From Thermoleophilia bacterium UBA2241 (lineage in GTDB: Bacteria; Actinomycetota; Thermoleophilia; UBA2241), in the NCBI GenBank assembly GCA_002347645.1, contig DDYF01000022.1, positions 1 through 64,000 on the forward strand: a DNA stretch of 64,000 bases, given 5' to 3'. Below the pieces are notes generated by a model. It searched no databases. It saw nothing but the letters and a program-made list of their open reading frames with translations, and was not told the origin of the DNA. Each line of letters starts with the position of its first letter. The first letter of the stretch is position 1. Shown one piece after another: positions 1 to 7,517 of the stretch. Both the position numbers and the translations under genes were made by a program.

Positions 1-63
1 GCACACAACCCGGGACACTACTCTTGACCGGCGCGAGCGCGGGGGCGGCGACAAGGTCAGACC

Positions 64-140
<77 letters not shown>

Positions 141-224
141 ACGGGGAAGGGATTATACGGGAGAGGGCGGCGGAGGCGCTACCGACCGCCGCCCGCGAGA
201 GCGCCCGTTGGGGGCGGTGTGTCA

Positions 225-1319
225 CTACGTCGTGCGGCGACCCCCCGGCCCCTCGCCCACTGTGCGCCCGAGCGCCGCCAGCAGGTCTTCTATGCTCTGC
301 GCGATGGCCTCGGCGGTCTCGTGAACGGCCGCCTTCTCGGGGTAGATCTCGTACTTGGCGCGATACTCGGGCGGTGTGAGGTTGGGCATGACGACGTTGG
401 CGCCGCGGGAGAGGCCGTGCGTGCGCCCGGCTTGCTTGTCGACGAGCGACAGCGCCGTGGTGGCCGGCAGGTTGGAGTCGGGGCGCGCGAGGCGCGTGAG
501 AGCGAGCACCTTGCACGTCGTGAGCTCGTCGTTGGCCGCCTGGTCTGCCGGCCAGTCGCCGGCCGCCAGGCGGCCGGCGAACTCCTCGCCCAGCGGCGTC
601 GCCGGGTGTGGCAGGTACGGGCCGATGCCGATCATGTCCATGTCCATGTCGCGGAAGAGATCGATGTCGTCGGCGATCGAGGCGTACGTCTGGCCGGGGA
701 TGCCGACCATGATGCCGGTGCCGGCCTCGTACCCGAGGTCCTGCAGGGTGCGCAGGATCGCTAAGCGGTCGCTGACCCTGTTCCCCAGGTCGGGGTGGAT
801 GCGCCGGTAGAGCGTCTCGTCGGAGGTCTCGAAGCGCAGCAGGTAGCGGTCGGCCCCGGCTTTTCGCCAGGCGGTGAGATCCTCGTCGGGCCGTTCGCCC
901 AAGCTCAGTGTGACGGCGAGGCCCGCGTCCTGCTTGATGCGGCGCACGACGTCGGCGACCCAGTCGGTCTCGAGGCCGTAGTCCTCACCAGACTGCAGGA
1001 CCACGGTGCCGTACCCGTAGCGCCTGGCAGCCCGGGCGCAGTCGACGACCACGCCGGCCGGCACCCGGTAGCGTTGCACGCCGCGGTTCGCGGCGCGGAT
1101 GCCACAGTAGGTGCAGCCGCGGGCGCAGTGGTTGGAGATCTCCACGAGCCCCCGCAGGTGGACGGCGCGGCCGACGTAGCGTTCGCGCGTCTCGTCGGCC
1201 GCCTCCCAGAGCTGGTCCAGGCGCGCTGGGTCGGTCTCGCGCAGCCAGTGCTCGAGGGCGTCGCGAGAGAGTGCGCCGGCGACGCCGAGGGCGGGGGCGT
1301 GGGACGCGGCGGAGCTCAT
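225..1319 (-). CDS. hydE: [FeFe]-hydrogenase maturase HydE (radical SAM)
   Basis: HydE is a radical SAM enzyme that, with HydG and HydF, assembles the 2Fe subcluster of the [FeFe]-hydrogenase H-cluster in the cytoplasm. The cluster motif CARGCTYC (CxxxCxxC) follows a typical HydE lead-in ending in EISNHCARGC, and ILRTLQDLGYEAGTGIMVGIP-like text further on is characteristic of the family. From the ATG at 1319 the product is 364 residues, the usual HydE size; the reading frame extends upstream into hydF, but that start would give an atypical N-terminus. No strong ribosome binding site is visible, so coupling to hydF, which ends about 50 bases upstream, is likely. It is the last gene of the maturation operon. 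The biochemical role is family knowledge; the assignment is firm. Confidence 0.95.
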   Translation of the reverse strand: MSSAASHAPALGVAGALSRDALEHWLRETDPARLDQLWEAADETRERYVGRAVHLRGLVEISNHCARGCTYCGIRAANRGVQRYRVPAGVVVDCARAARRYGYGTVVLQSGEDYGLETDWVADVVRRIKQDAGLAVTLSLGERPDEDLTAWRKAGADRYLLRFETSDETLYRRIHPDLGNRVSDRLAILRTLQDLGYEAGTGIMVGIPGQTYASIADDIDLFRDMDMDMIGIGPYLPHPATPLGEEFAGRLAAGDWPADQAANDELTTCKVLALTRLARPDSNLPATTALSLVDKQAGRTHGLSRGANVVMPNLTPPEYRAKYEIYPEKAAVHETAEAIAQSIEDLLAALGRTVGEGPGGRRTT

Positions 1320-1371
1320 GGTGACAAGGCGGGGCGCGGCAGAGAGGACGTCATGGCGGCAGTGCGCCCGT

Positions 1372-2697
1372 TCAGCACAGCTCGTCGACGGCGGCATTCT
1401 CGGGCAGCCCGGCCGTGACCGGCTCGGCTGCCTGCGCCGCCGCCGCGTGGGCGTGCGCCGCCGGCGCCTTGAGCGCCTGACGGTACACGTCGAGCGCCGC
1501 CGGGAAGGGCTGCAGGGCGCGCTCGAAGATCCCCAGGCTGTAGGCGATCACGAGCCCATAGTTGGTGAGCGGCACGCCGGCCTCGCGGGCGCGCATGATG
1601 CGCGCGAGCATGGCCCGCCGGTTGAACGTGCAGGCGCCGCAGTGCACGACGAGGTCCCAGCCGGTGAGGTCGTCGGGGAAGTCGTGTCCCTGGACGTGGT
1701 GGATGTCGAGCTTGCCGCCGACGTACTGGGTGAGCCAGCGCGGGATCTTCACGCGCCCGATGTCCTCGGCGATGGGGTGGTGGCTGCAGGCCTCCGCGAT
1801 GAGGACCTTGGCCCCGCTCTGCAAGTGCTCGACCGCGAGCGTGCCCTCGACCTGGCTGGCAAGGTCGCCTTTGAAGCGCGCGAACAGGATCGAGAACGAG
1901 GTCATGGGGACCTGGGGCGGGGTGTCGGCGGCGACCTTCAGGAAGGCCTGCGAGTCGGTGACGACCAGCTTCGGCGGCACCTTGAGCCCGTCGATCGCGT
2001 GCCCGAGCTCGCGCTCCTTGACGACCAGCGCCATGGCGTCCGAATCCATGAGGTCGCGGATCGACTGGACCTGCGGCAGGATGAGGCGCCCGCGGGGGGC
2101 CTCCTTGTCGATCGGCACGACGAGGACGGCGAGCTCACCGGTGTTGACGAGGTCGCCGAGGATCGTCGGGTTGTCGATGAAGTCGGGGGGCGCCGCGTCG
2201 AGCAACGCCTGGCGGAAGTCGAGCACGCCGCGCCGCTCGTGCGCCGCCGTCAGCACCGGCGTGAGCTTGAGCTCCTGCAGGCGGGGCACCGGGGCCGGGC
2301 GCTCGTGCAGGTCGACCTTGTTGAAGACGACGACGACCGGCGTCTTGCGCTCGAGGAACTCGTCGAGGATCCCGTCCTCGTACTCACCCCAGGAGCCGGC
2401 CTCGGTCACGAGGACGCCGAGGTCGGTGCGGTCGAACACCTGCATGGTGCGCCTGGCCCGAAGCGCGCCGAGGGCCCCGACATCGTCGATGCCGGCGGTG
2501 TCGATGAACAGCACGGGTCCGAGGGGGAGGAGCTCCATCGGCTTCTCGACCGGGTCCGTGGTGGTCCCGGCGAAGTCGCTGACGATGCTCACCTCCTGAC
2601 GGGTGATGGCGTTCAGCAGGCTCGACTTGCCGACGTTGCGGCGGCCGAAGATGCCGATGTGCAGCCGCATGCCGCGAGGTGCGTCCATCAGACCCAT
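1372..2697 (-). CDS. hydF: [FeFe]-hydrogenase maturation GTPase HydF
   Basis: HydF is the GTPase scaffold that carries the 2Fe precursor made by HydE/HydG and delivers it to apo-hydrogenase. The product of 441 residues begins with a Ras-like GTPase domain: P-loop GRRNVGKSS near residue 18, DTAG near 66, and NKVD near 125. The C-terminal domain has the HydF Fe-S signature, a CSHH motif followed about 50 residues later by CGAC, matching CxH...CxxC. Two starts are plausible. The ATG at 2697 has GAGGTG upstream. The ATG at 2688 (three codons in) overlaps the TGA of a short upstream ORF as TGATG, which suggests translational coupling. The first 13 codons are duplicated 101 bases upstream (see the repeat entry). 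Confidence 0.95.
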   Translation of the reverse strand: MGLMDAPRGMRLHIGIFGRRNVGKSSLLNAITRQEVSIVSDFAGTTTDPVEKPMELLPLGPVLFIDTAGIDDVGALGALRARRTMQVFDRTDLGVLVTEAGSWGEYEDGILDEFLERKTPVVVVFNKVDLHERPAPVPRLQELKLTPVLTAAHERRGVLDFRQALLDAAPPDFIDNPTILGDLVNTGELAVLVVPIDKEAPRGRLILPQVQSIRDLMDSDAMALVVKERELGHAIDGLKVPPKLVVTDSQAFLKVAADTPPQVPMTSFSILFARFKGDLASQVEGTLAVEHLQSGAKVLIAEACSHHPIAEDIGRVKIPRWLTQYVGGKLDIHHVQGHDFPDDLTGWDLVVHCGACTFNRRAMLARIMRAREAGVPLTNYGLVIAYSLGIFERALQPFPAALDVYRQALKAPAAHAHAAAAQAAEPVTAGLPENAAVDELC

Positions 2698-2799
2698 GAC
2701 CGCACCTCGATCCCGCGGCCGTCATTGTCAGAGCAGGCCTGCGGCCCGCCGAGCGCAGTGTGCAGCCGCATGCCGCGAGGTGCGTCCATCAGACCCATG
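2658..2799. repeat. 41-bp perfect direct repeat spanning the hydF start
   Basis: Positions 2658-2698 are repeated exactly at 2759-2799, an offset of 101 bases. The unit covers the first 13 codons of hydF, including its ATG. Because 101 is not a multiple of three, the upstream copy opens a different frame relative to hydF. Flanking bases differ on both sides of both copies, so the repeat boundaries are sharp. A recent tandem duplication is the simplest origin; an assembly artefact is the alternative. Confidence 0.9.
2688..2798 (-). CDS. putative 36-residue leader peptide upstream of hydF
   Basis: The duplicated hydF start at 2798 has a good ribosome binding site (AAAGGAAC about 5 bases before the ATG). 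It opens a 36-codon frame beginning MGLMDAPRGMRLH, after which it diverges from HydF. Its TGA (2690-2688) overlaps the ATG of hydF codon 4 in a TGATG arrangement, the classic geometry for translational re-initiation. The peptide has no recognisable domain. It may be a non-functional by-product of the duplication, or a coupling ORF that drives hydF translation. Expression is not shown by sequence alone. Confidence 0.4.
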   Translation of the reverse strand: MGLMDAPRGMRLHTALGGPQACSDNDGRGIEVRSWV

Positions 2800-2841
2800 G
2801 GGTTCCTTTCGTCACTGTCGCGTCTGGGCCCGTGTTCGACG

Positions 2842-4272
2842 TCAGTCCAAGCCGCGGCCGAGCGGCTGCGGTGTCCCGAGCCGGCAGACGGCCTCCGGAG
2901 TCAGCAGCTCGTCCAGCTGCTCCTCGGTGAGCACGCCTTCGTCGATCACGACGTCGCGGATCGTGCGCGCGGAAGCCTGTGCCGCGGCGACGAGGGCGCT
3001 CGCCCCGTCGTAGCCGAGCGCCGGCACGAGCGCGGTCGCGACGGCGCTCGATGCCTGCACGTGGGCCTTACAGCGCTCTTCGTCAGCCTCCAGGCCCTCC
3101 ACGCAGTTGCGGCGCAGGGTCTCGTCGGCGCGCGCAAGGAGCGTGAGGCTGTCGAGCAGGCAGGCGGCGACCAGCGGCAAGAACGGGTTGAGCTCGAGGG
3201 TGCCCATGCCGGCCGCCAGGGCGATCGTCTGGTCGTAGCTCATGACCAGGAGGGCGACCTGCGTCACGGCCTCCGGGATCACGGGGTTGACCTTGCCGGG
3301 CATGATGCTCGACCCCGCCTGCCGGCGCGGCAGCCGGAGCTCGCCCAGCCCGGCCTCAGGGCCGGAGCTCATGAGACGCAGGTCGCCGGCGATTTTGAGC
3401 AAGGTGGCGGCGTGCGCCTTGAGGATACCCGACACCTCCGGGAACACGTCGGCGTTCTGTGTCGCCTCGATGAGGTTCTCGGCCCGGGCGAAGCCGATCG
3501 AGGTCAGCTCGCGCAGCGCGTCGACGACGCGGAAGATGTACTGCCGCGGCGCGGCGTACCCTGTGCCGATGGCCGTGCCTCCCAGGTTGACGACTCGCAG
3601 GCGCTCCTCGCACTTGTAGATGCGCCAGCGGTCGCGGTTGAGGGCCTCGGCGTAGGCGCCCATCTCGCGGCCCAGCGTGGTGAGGACGGCGTCCTGGAGC
3701 TGCGTGCGGCCGACCTTCACGACGTGGGCGAACTCCTGCTCCTTGGCCTGGAACGCCTCCTGCAGGGCGACCACTCGCTCCTCGAGGTCGTGCAGCAAGC
3801 CGATGGCCGCAAGGCGCAGCGCGGTGGGGTACGTGTCGTTCGTGCTCTGGTGGAGGTTGAGGTCGTCGGCGGGGGAGACATGCTGGTACGCGCCCAGCGG
3901 TTCGCCGAGCAGCTGAAGGGCGCGGTTGGCGAGCACCTCGTTGACGTTCATGTTGGTGCTCGTCCCCGCGCCCCCCTGCAGCAGGTCGACGACGACGTGC
4001 GCGTCGAGCAGGCCGTCGGCCATCTCGCGGCAGGCGCGCTCGATCGCCTCGGCCTTCGCGTCATCGTCGGACCAGGCGCCCAAGGCGCGGTTCGTACGCG
4101 CGCAGGCGAGCTTGACCATGCCGCATGCGCGTACGAGCGCGGGGTGGGGCGGCCGGCCGGCGAGCGCGAAGTTGTCGAGGGCGCGCTCGGTGTGGATGCC
4201 GTGCAGTGCGCCCGCCGGGACGGGCGCCTCGCCGAGGAGGTCGCGCTCTATCCTGTGCTCGCCGTCGTCCAC
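2842..4272 (-). CDS. aspA: aspartate ammonia-lyase
   Basis: This enzyme of the aspartase/fumarase family reversibly converts aspartate to fumarate and ammonium. The signature loop GSSIMPGKVNP is present near residue 320, and conserved blocks GGAGTSTNMNVNEV, HQSTNDTYPTA and GRTQLQDA are intact. A GTG at 4272 gives 476 residues and an N-terminus matching aspartases (EHRIERDLLGE). No ATG lies near the expected start, and the frame upstream of the GTG is only a shadow. The preceding regulator gene ends 35 bases upstream. aspA next to hydEFG and a TM1266-type regulator is a recurrent arrangement in anaerobes. Its reason is not settled; supply of ammonia or amino-acid chemistry to hydrogenase maturation is speculation. 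Confidence 0.92.
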   Translation of the reverse strand: MDDGEHRIERDLLGEAPVPAGALHGIHTERALDNFALAGRPPHPALVRACGMVKLACARTNRALGAWSDDDAKAEAIERACREMADGLLDAHVVVDLLQGGAGTSTNMNVNEVLANRALQLLGEPLGAYQHVSPADDLNLHQSTNDTYPTALRLAAIGLLHDLEERVVALQEAFQAKEQEFAHVVKVGRTQLQDAVLTTLGREMGAYAEALNRDRWRIYKCEERLRVVNLGGTAIGTGYAAPRQYIFRVVDALRELTSIGFARAENLIEATQNADVFPEVSGILKAHAATLLKIAGDLRLMSSGPEAGLGELRLPRRQAGSSIMPGKVNPVIPEAVTQVALLVMSYDQTIALAAGMGTLELNPFLPLVAACLLDSLTLLARADETLRRNCVEGLEADEERCKAHVQASSAVATALVPALGYDGASALVAAAQASARTIRDVVIDEGVLTEEQLDELLTPEAVCRLGTPQPLGRGLD

Positions 4273-4307
4273 GGTCGGATCGTCGGGAGGGGTCGTCGCG
4301 TGCGTCG

Positions 4308-4568
4308 TCAGTGTCCGAACACCATCGTCTGCACGTCGACGCCCTCGATGGCGCCGACCTTGGCGGCCATCGCCCCGGCCTCGGCCGACGAGCCGAAGAA
4401 CTCGATGAGCACGACGCCGCTGGAGGCGCACACGTTCTCGCTCACGTCGTGCAGACCGATGCGGGTCTTGATGTTGCAGCCGTACTCGGTGAACACCTTC
4501 TGCACCTCGACCGCTTCCTTCAACCGGTTGGTGACGTGGATGCCGAGGATGATGTGCTCGTCGTTCAT
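4308..4568 (-). CDS. TM1266-family iron-only hydrogenase system putative regulator
   Basis: This 86-residue protein has the look of a small ACT/NikR-C-like alpha-beta fold: HIILGIHVTNRLKEAVEVQ, then EYGCNIKTRIGLHDV and GVVLIEFFG. That pattern is characteristic of the TM1266 family found only beside [FeFe]-hydrogenase maturation genes. It starts at an ATG preceded by AAAGGA at good spacing. It lies between hydG and aspA on the same strand, 42 and 35 bases from each, so it is co-transcribed. Ligand and regulatory target are unknown for the family. It has no separate DNA-binding domain, so the label regulator is historical rather than demonstrated. Confidence 0.88.
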   Translation of the reverse strand: MNDEHIILGIHVTNRLKEAVEVQKVFTEYGCNIKTRIGLHDVSENVCASSGVVLIEFFGSSAEAGAMAAKVGAIEGVDVQTMVFGH

Positions 4569-4610
4569 GTCGCGTCCTTTGCTCGTGGGCGGGGTCGGTT
4601 GAGTCTACCG

Positions 4611-6008
4611 TCAGCAGAGCACGTCGCGCTCGCCGGCACGCACCTTGGCGAGCATCGTCTCGGTGTGCGCCCGGCGCACGGGATCCATCGCGGCGGTCCT
4701 GTCGTCGATCAGCGTCTCGCCCACGGCGCGCGTCGTCTCCGACCCGTAGTCGAGCAGGTACTCGAGGAAGGTCGAGAGCGCGTTCGGGTCGCAATGGTGC
4801 TTGATGTCGCCCGGCTTCGCGAGGTCCATGAAGTCCATGCCGGTGCGGCCCAGGCGATAGCAGGCCGTGCAGAACGAGGGGATGTAGCCGAGCTCCGCGA
4901 CGTCGCGGATCACCTCGTCGAGCCGGCGGTGGTCGCCGAGCTGGAACTGGGCGGCGTCGAACTCCTCGTCCTCGGCGTAACCGCCGGGGTTCGTACGGCT
5001 GCCGGCGGAGATCTGGCTGATCCCGAGCGCGAAGGTCTCGCGGCGCAGGTTTGGGGTCTCGCGCGTGCTCATGATCATGCCGGTGTACGGCACGGCGAGG
5101 CGAAGGATGGCGACGATCTTGCGGAAGTCGATGTCGCTGACGGGCTGGGGCGGGTGGCTCGCCATGTCCGAGCCGGACGCCGGTTCGAGGCGCGGCATGC
5201 TGATGGTGTGCGGGCCGACGCCGAAGGCGCGCTCGAGCTCGCGGATGTGCTGCAGCATGGCGAGGAGCTCGAAGCGCCAGTCGTAGAGGCCGAAGAGGAC
5301 CCCGATGCCGACGTCGTCGATGCCGGCCTCCATGGCGCGGTGCATGCCCGTGACGCGCCAGTCGTAGTCGCGCTTCTTGCCGCCGACGTGCACTGCCTTG
5401 TAGGTCTCGCGGTGGTAGGTCTCCTGGAAGAGCTGGTACGTGCCGATGCCAGTCGCCTTGAGGGCACGGAACTCGTCGACCGTCAGCGGTGCGACGTTCA
5501 CGTTCACGCGACGGATCTCGCCGTGGTCCTTCTTGACCGAGTAGATGGTCGCCACCGAGTCGAGGACGTACTGGAAGCCCTGCTTCGGGTAGGACTCGCC
5601 GGCCACGAGGAGGATGCGCTTGTGCCCTTCGTCGACGAGCAGTTCCACCTCGCGACGGATCTCGTCCTGAGTCAATGCGCGCCGCTTGAGCTCCTTGTTG
5701 CGTGCGCGGAACGCGCAGTAGAGGCAGTCGTTCGTGCACATATTGGAGACATAGAGCGGCGCGAAGAGCACGAGGCGCGCGCCATAGATGGCGTCCTTCA
5801 CGTCGCGCGCCGTGGCGAAGAGCTCGCCGAGCAGCTCCGGGTCGCTGATCGAGGACAGCACGGCGACGTCCTCCATCTCGAGGCCCTTCAGGTCGCGCGC
5901 CTTGTCGAGGACCGCGCGCGCGTGACCGGCATCCTTGTCGGTCGCCGCGCCGAGCGCTTCCTGCACGCGGCCTTCGTCGATGAATTTTCCTGTCTCGACC
6001 GTGCTCAT
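4611..6008 (-). CDS. hydG: [FeFe]-hydrogenase maturase HydG (tyrosine lyase)
   Basis: HydG is a radical SAM lyase that cleaves tyrosine to p-cresol and forms the CO and CN ligands of the H-cluster. The N-terminal SAM cluster motif is CTNDCLYC near residue 93. The C-terminal auxiliary cluster motif CTACYRLGRTG, followed about 22 residues later by a third Cys (KHHC), is the HydG-specific CxxC...C pattern. The length of 465 residues is typical. The ATG at 6008 overlaps the TGA of the upstream histidine kinase by ATGA, so the two are translationally coupled. This is unusual and ties maturase synthesis to a signalling protein. Confidence 0.96.
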   Translation of the reverse strand: MSTVETGKFIDEGRVQEALGAATDKDAGHARAVLDKARDLKGLEMEDVAVLSSISDPELLGELFATARDVKDAIYGARLVLFAPLYVSNMCTNDCLYCAFRARNKELKRRALTQDEIRREVELLVDEGHKRILLVAGESYPKQGFQYVLDSVATIYSVKKDHGEIRRVNVNVAPLTVDEFRALKATGIGTYQLFQETYHRETYKAVHVGGKKRDYDWRVTGMHRAMEAGIDDVGIGVLFGLYDWRFELLAMLQHIRELERAFGVGPHTISMPRLEPASGSDMASHPPQPVSDIDFRKIVAILRLAVPYTGMIMSTRETPNLRRETFALGISQISAGSRTNPGGYAEDEEFDAAQFQLGDHRRLDEVIRDVAELGYIPSFCTACYRLGRTGMDFMDLAKPGDIKHHCDPNALSTFLEYLLDYGSETTRAVGETLIDDRTAAMDPVRRAHTETMLAKVRAGERDVLC

Positions 6009-7360
6009 TGGCTCACTCCGTTCTTCGCGTCTGCGTCGTCACACTCCGGCGTCGCCGGGATCTCGATGGTGAACTGCGCCCACTCGCCTTGCTTCGACTC
6101 CGCCGTGATTCGTCCGCGGTGCAGCTGGACGATACGCCAGGCGTTGTACAGGCCGACGCCGGTGCCTCTGACGCCCTTGAGCTCCGGTGTGTCGAGGCGC
6201 GAGAACCGGCGGAAGAGCTTGTTGCGCTGCGCGGGCGAGAACCCCGGCCCCTCGTTCCACACCGCGATGCGCAGGGCCTCGGGGCGGACGTGGCGCGAGG
6301 GGGTGATGTCGAGGGTCACGCGCACCTCGCCGCCCTCGCGCCCGTACTTGATCGCGTTGTCCAGCAGGTTCACGAGTACGATGCGCAACAGCCCCGGGTC
6401 GCTGCATACCCGTGGGTGCTCGCCGTCCGCCGCGACCGTGAGGCTCATGCCGCGCGCCTCCAGCTGAGGGCGCACGACGTCGATCGCGTCGTCGAGGACC
6501 TCGCGGCTGACGTCGACCTCGGCCTGCAGGTGCGCCTCGAGCTCGCCCCCCTCGATGCGCGCCAGGTCCAGGTACTCGCCGACGAGCGCGAGCAAGTAGT
6601 CACCCTTGCGTATCAGGCGCTCGAGCTTCTCCTTCTGCTTGGGCTGGAGGTCGCCGAGGTAGCCGTCGGCGAGGATCCGCGCGTCGGTCACGATGGAGGC
6701 CACGGGGCTCTTCAGCTCGTGGCTGACGAAGCCCAGCATCTGCATGTAGGCGGCGTTGGCCTGCTCGAGCTGCTCGATGCGCCAGGTCTTCTCGACCGCC
6801 TGGCTGAGGCGCTCGGTGATCGCCATCTGCAGCTCGATGTGCCGCGAGCGGTACGTGTCCGGGCGGCGCGAGCTGCGGAAGATGAAGCCCACCACACGTC
6901 CTTCGACGCTGAGCGGGCACGTCAGGTTCGAGCGCACGCCCTCGCGTACCAGCAAGCGCGTGGAGTTGCTGCGCGGGTGCGCCGCCAGGTACGTCTGCAG
7001 GTCGGCGATCAGGCGCGGGCGACCGGTCTCGAGGACGGTGCGCAGCGAGCTTCCGCGCAGCGCCTCGGAGTAGTCCTTGTCGATGACGAGCGGGGCGTAC
7101 GAGGCGCGGTTGTAGTACGAGGTCACGCGCAGGCCGTCCGGGTCGACGAACGCGAGGCCGATGCGGTCGCAGGGGATCAGGCTCTGCGTCGTGTCGAACA
7201 GGTAGTCGACGATCGCGCGCAGCGAGGGCCGCGCGGCGATCTTCTGGTTGACCTGGCGCAGGAGGGCGCGCTCCGCGGCGCTGATGGGCTGGGGCGGGCG
7301 CTCCTCACGGAACGGGTCGACGAAACGGACGGCTGTCTCGGGCGTGCGCTTGCGAGCCAA
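6005..7360 (-). CDS. GAF-domain sensor histidine kinase coupled to hydG
   Basis: This soluble histidine kinase of about 451 residues has no transmembrane segment. An N-terminal helix is followed by a GAF domain (about residues 40-190, including IPCDRIGLAFVDPDG). A HisKA dimerisation helix carries the phospho-acceptor in SHELKSPVAS, and the HATPase_c domain has N-box NLLDNAIKYG, G1 WNEGPGF and G2 GTGVGLYNAW. The TTG at 7360 is chosen because GAGGT stands 5 bases upstream; the longer frame lacks family similarity. It lies between the hydA1 terminator hairpin and hydG, overlapping hydG by ATGA. No response regulator is adjacent downstream. The GAF ligand is unknown; a redox or metabolite signal related to hydrogenase maturation is inferred from context. 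Confidence 0.88.
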   Translation of the reverse strand: MARKRTPETAVRFVDPFREERPPQPISAAERALLRQVNQKIAARPSLRAIVDYLFDTTQSLIPCDRIGLAFVDPDGLRVTSYYNRASYAPLVIDKDYSEALRGSSLRTVLETGRPRLIADLQTYLAAHPRSNSTRLLVREGVRSNLTCPLSVEGRVVGFIFRSSRRPDTYRSRHIELQMAITERLSQAVEKTWRIEQLEQANAAYMQMLGFVSHELKSPVASIVTDARILADGYLGDLQPKQKEKLERLIRKGDYLLALVGEYLDLARIEGGELEAHLQAEVDVSREVLDDAIDVVRPQLEARGMSLTVAADGEHPRVCSDPGLLRIVLVNLLDNAIKYGREGGEVRVTLDITPSRHVRPEALRIAVWNEGPGFSPAQRNKLFRRFSRLDTPELKGVRGTGVGLYNAWRIVQLHRGRITAESKQGEWAQFTIEIPATPECDDADAKNGVSQ

Positions 7361-7473
7361 GTGACCTCGACGCGGCGGCGATTCCGGGCACGGGCAGGGC
7401 ACCGCGAATCCGGCCCGTGGTGGTCTTGTACCCACGCGCAGTCTAGCGGAAGCGACCGCAGACCGCTCACAGC

Positions 7474-7511
7474 GGGGGAGGGCGCCGTGCGCGCGCACGG
7501 CGCCCTCCCCC
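7474..7511 (-). terminator. hairpin after hydrogenase subunit gene (19-bp arms)
   Basis: Arms 7474-7492 and 7493-7511 are perfect reverse complements, forming a very stable GC-rich stem just beyond the hydA1 stop at 7518. There is no clear U-tract on the minus strand. It probably terminates or attenuates transcription between the structural hydrogenase genes and the kinase/hydG maturation genes, and may also stabilise the upstream mRNA 3' end. Confidence 0.7.
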
Positions 7512-7517
7512 TGCCGC

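Noticed and set aside
4273..5739. Upstream extension of the aspA reading frame across the regulator and hydG
   Set aside because: The extension is Arg-rich shadow sequence of hydG; the aspartase similarity begins just after the GTG at 4272.
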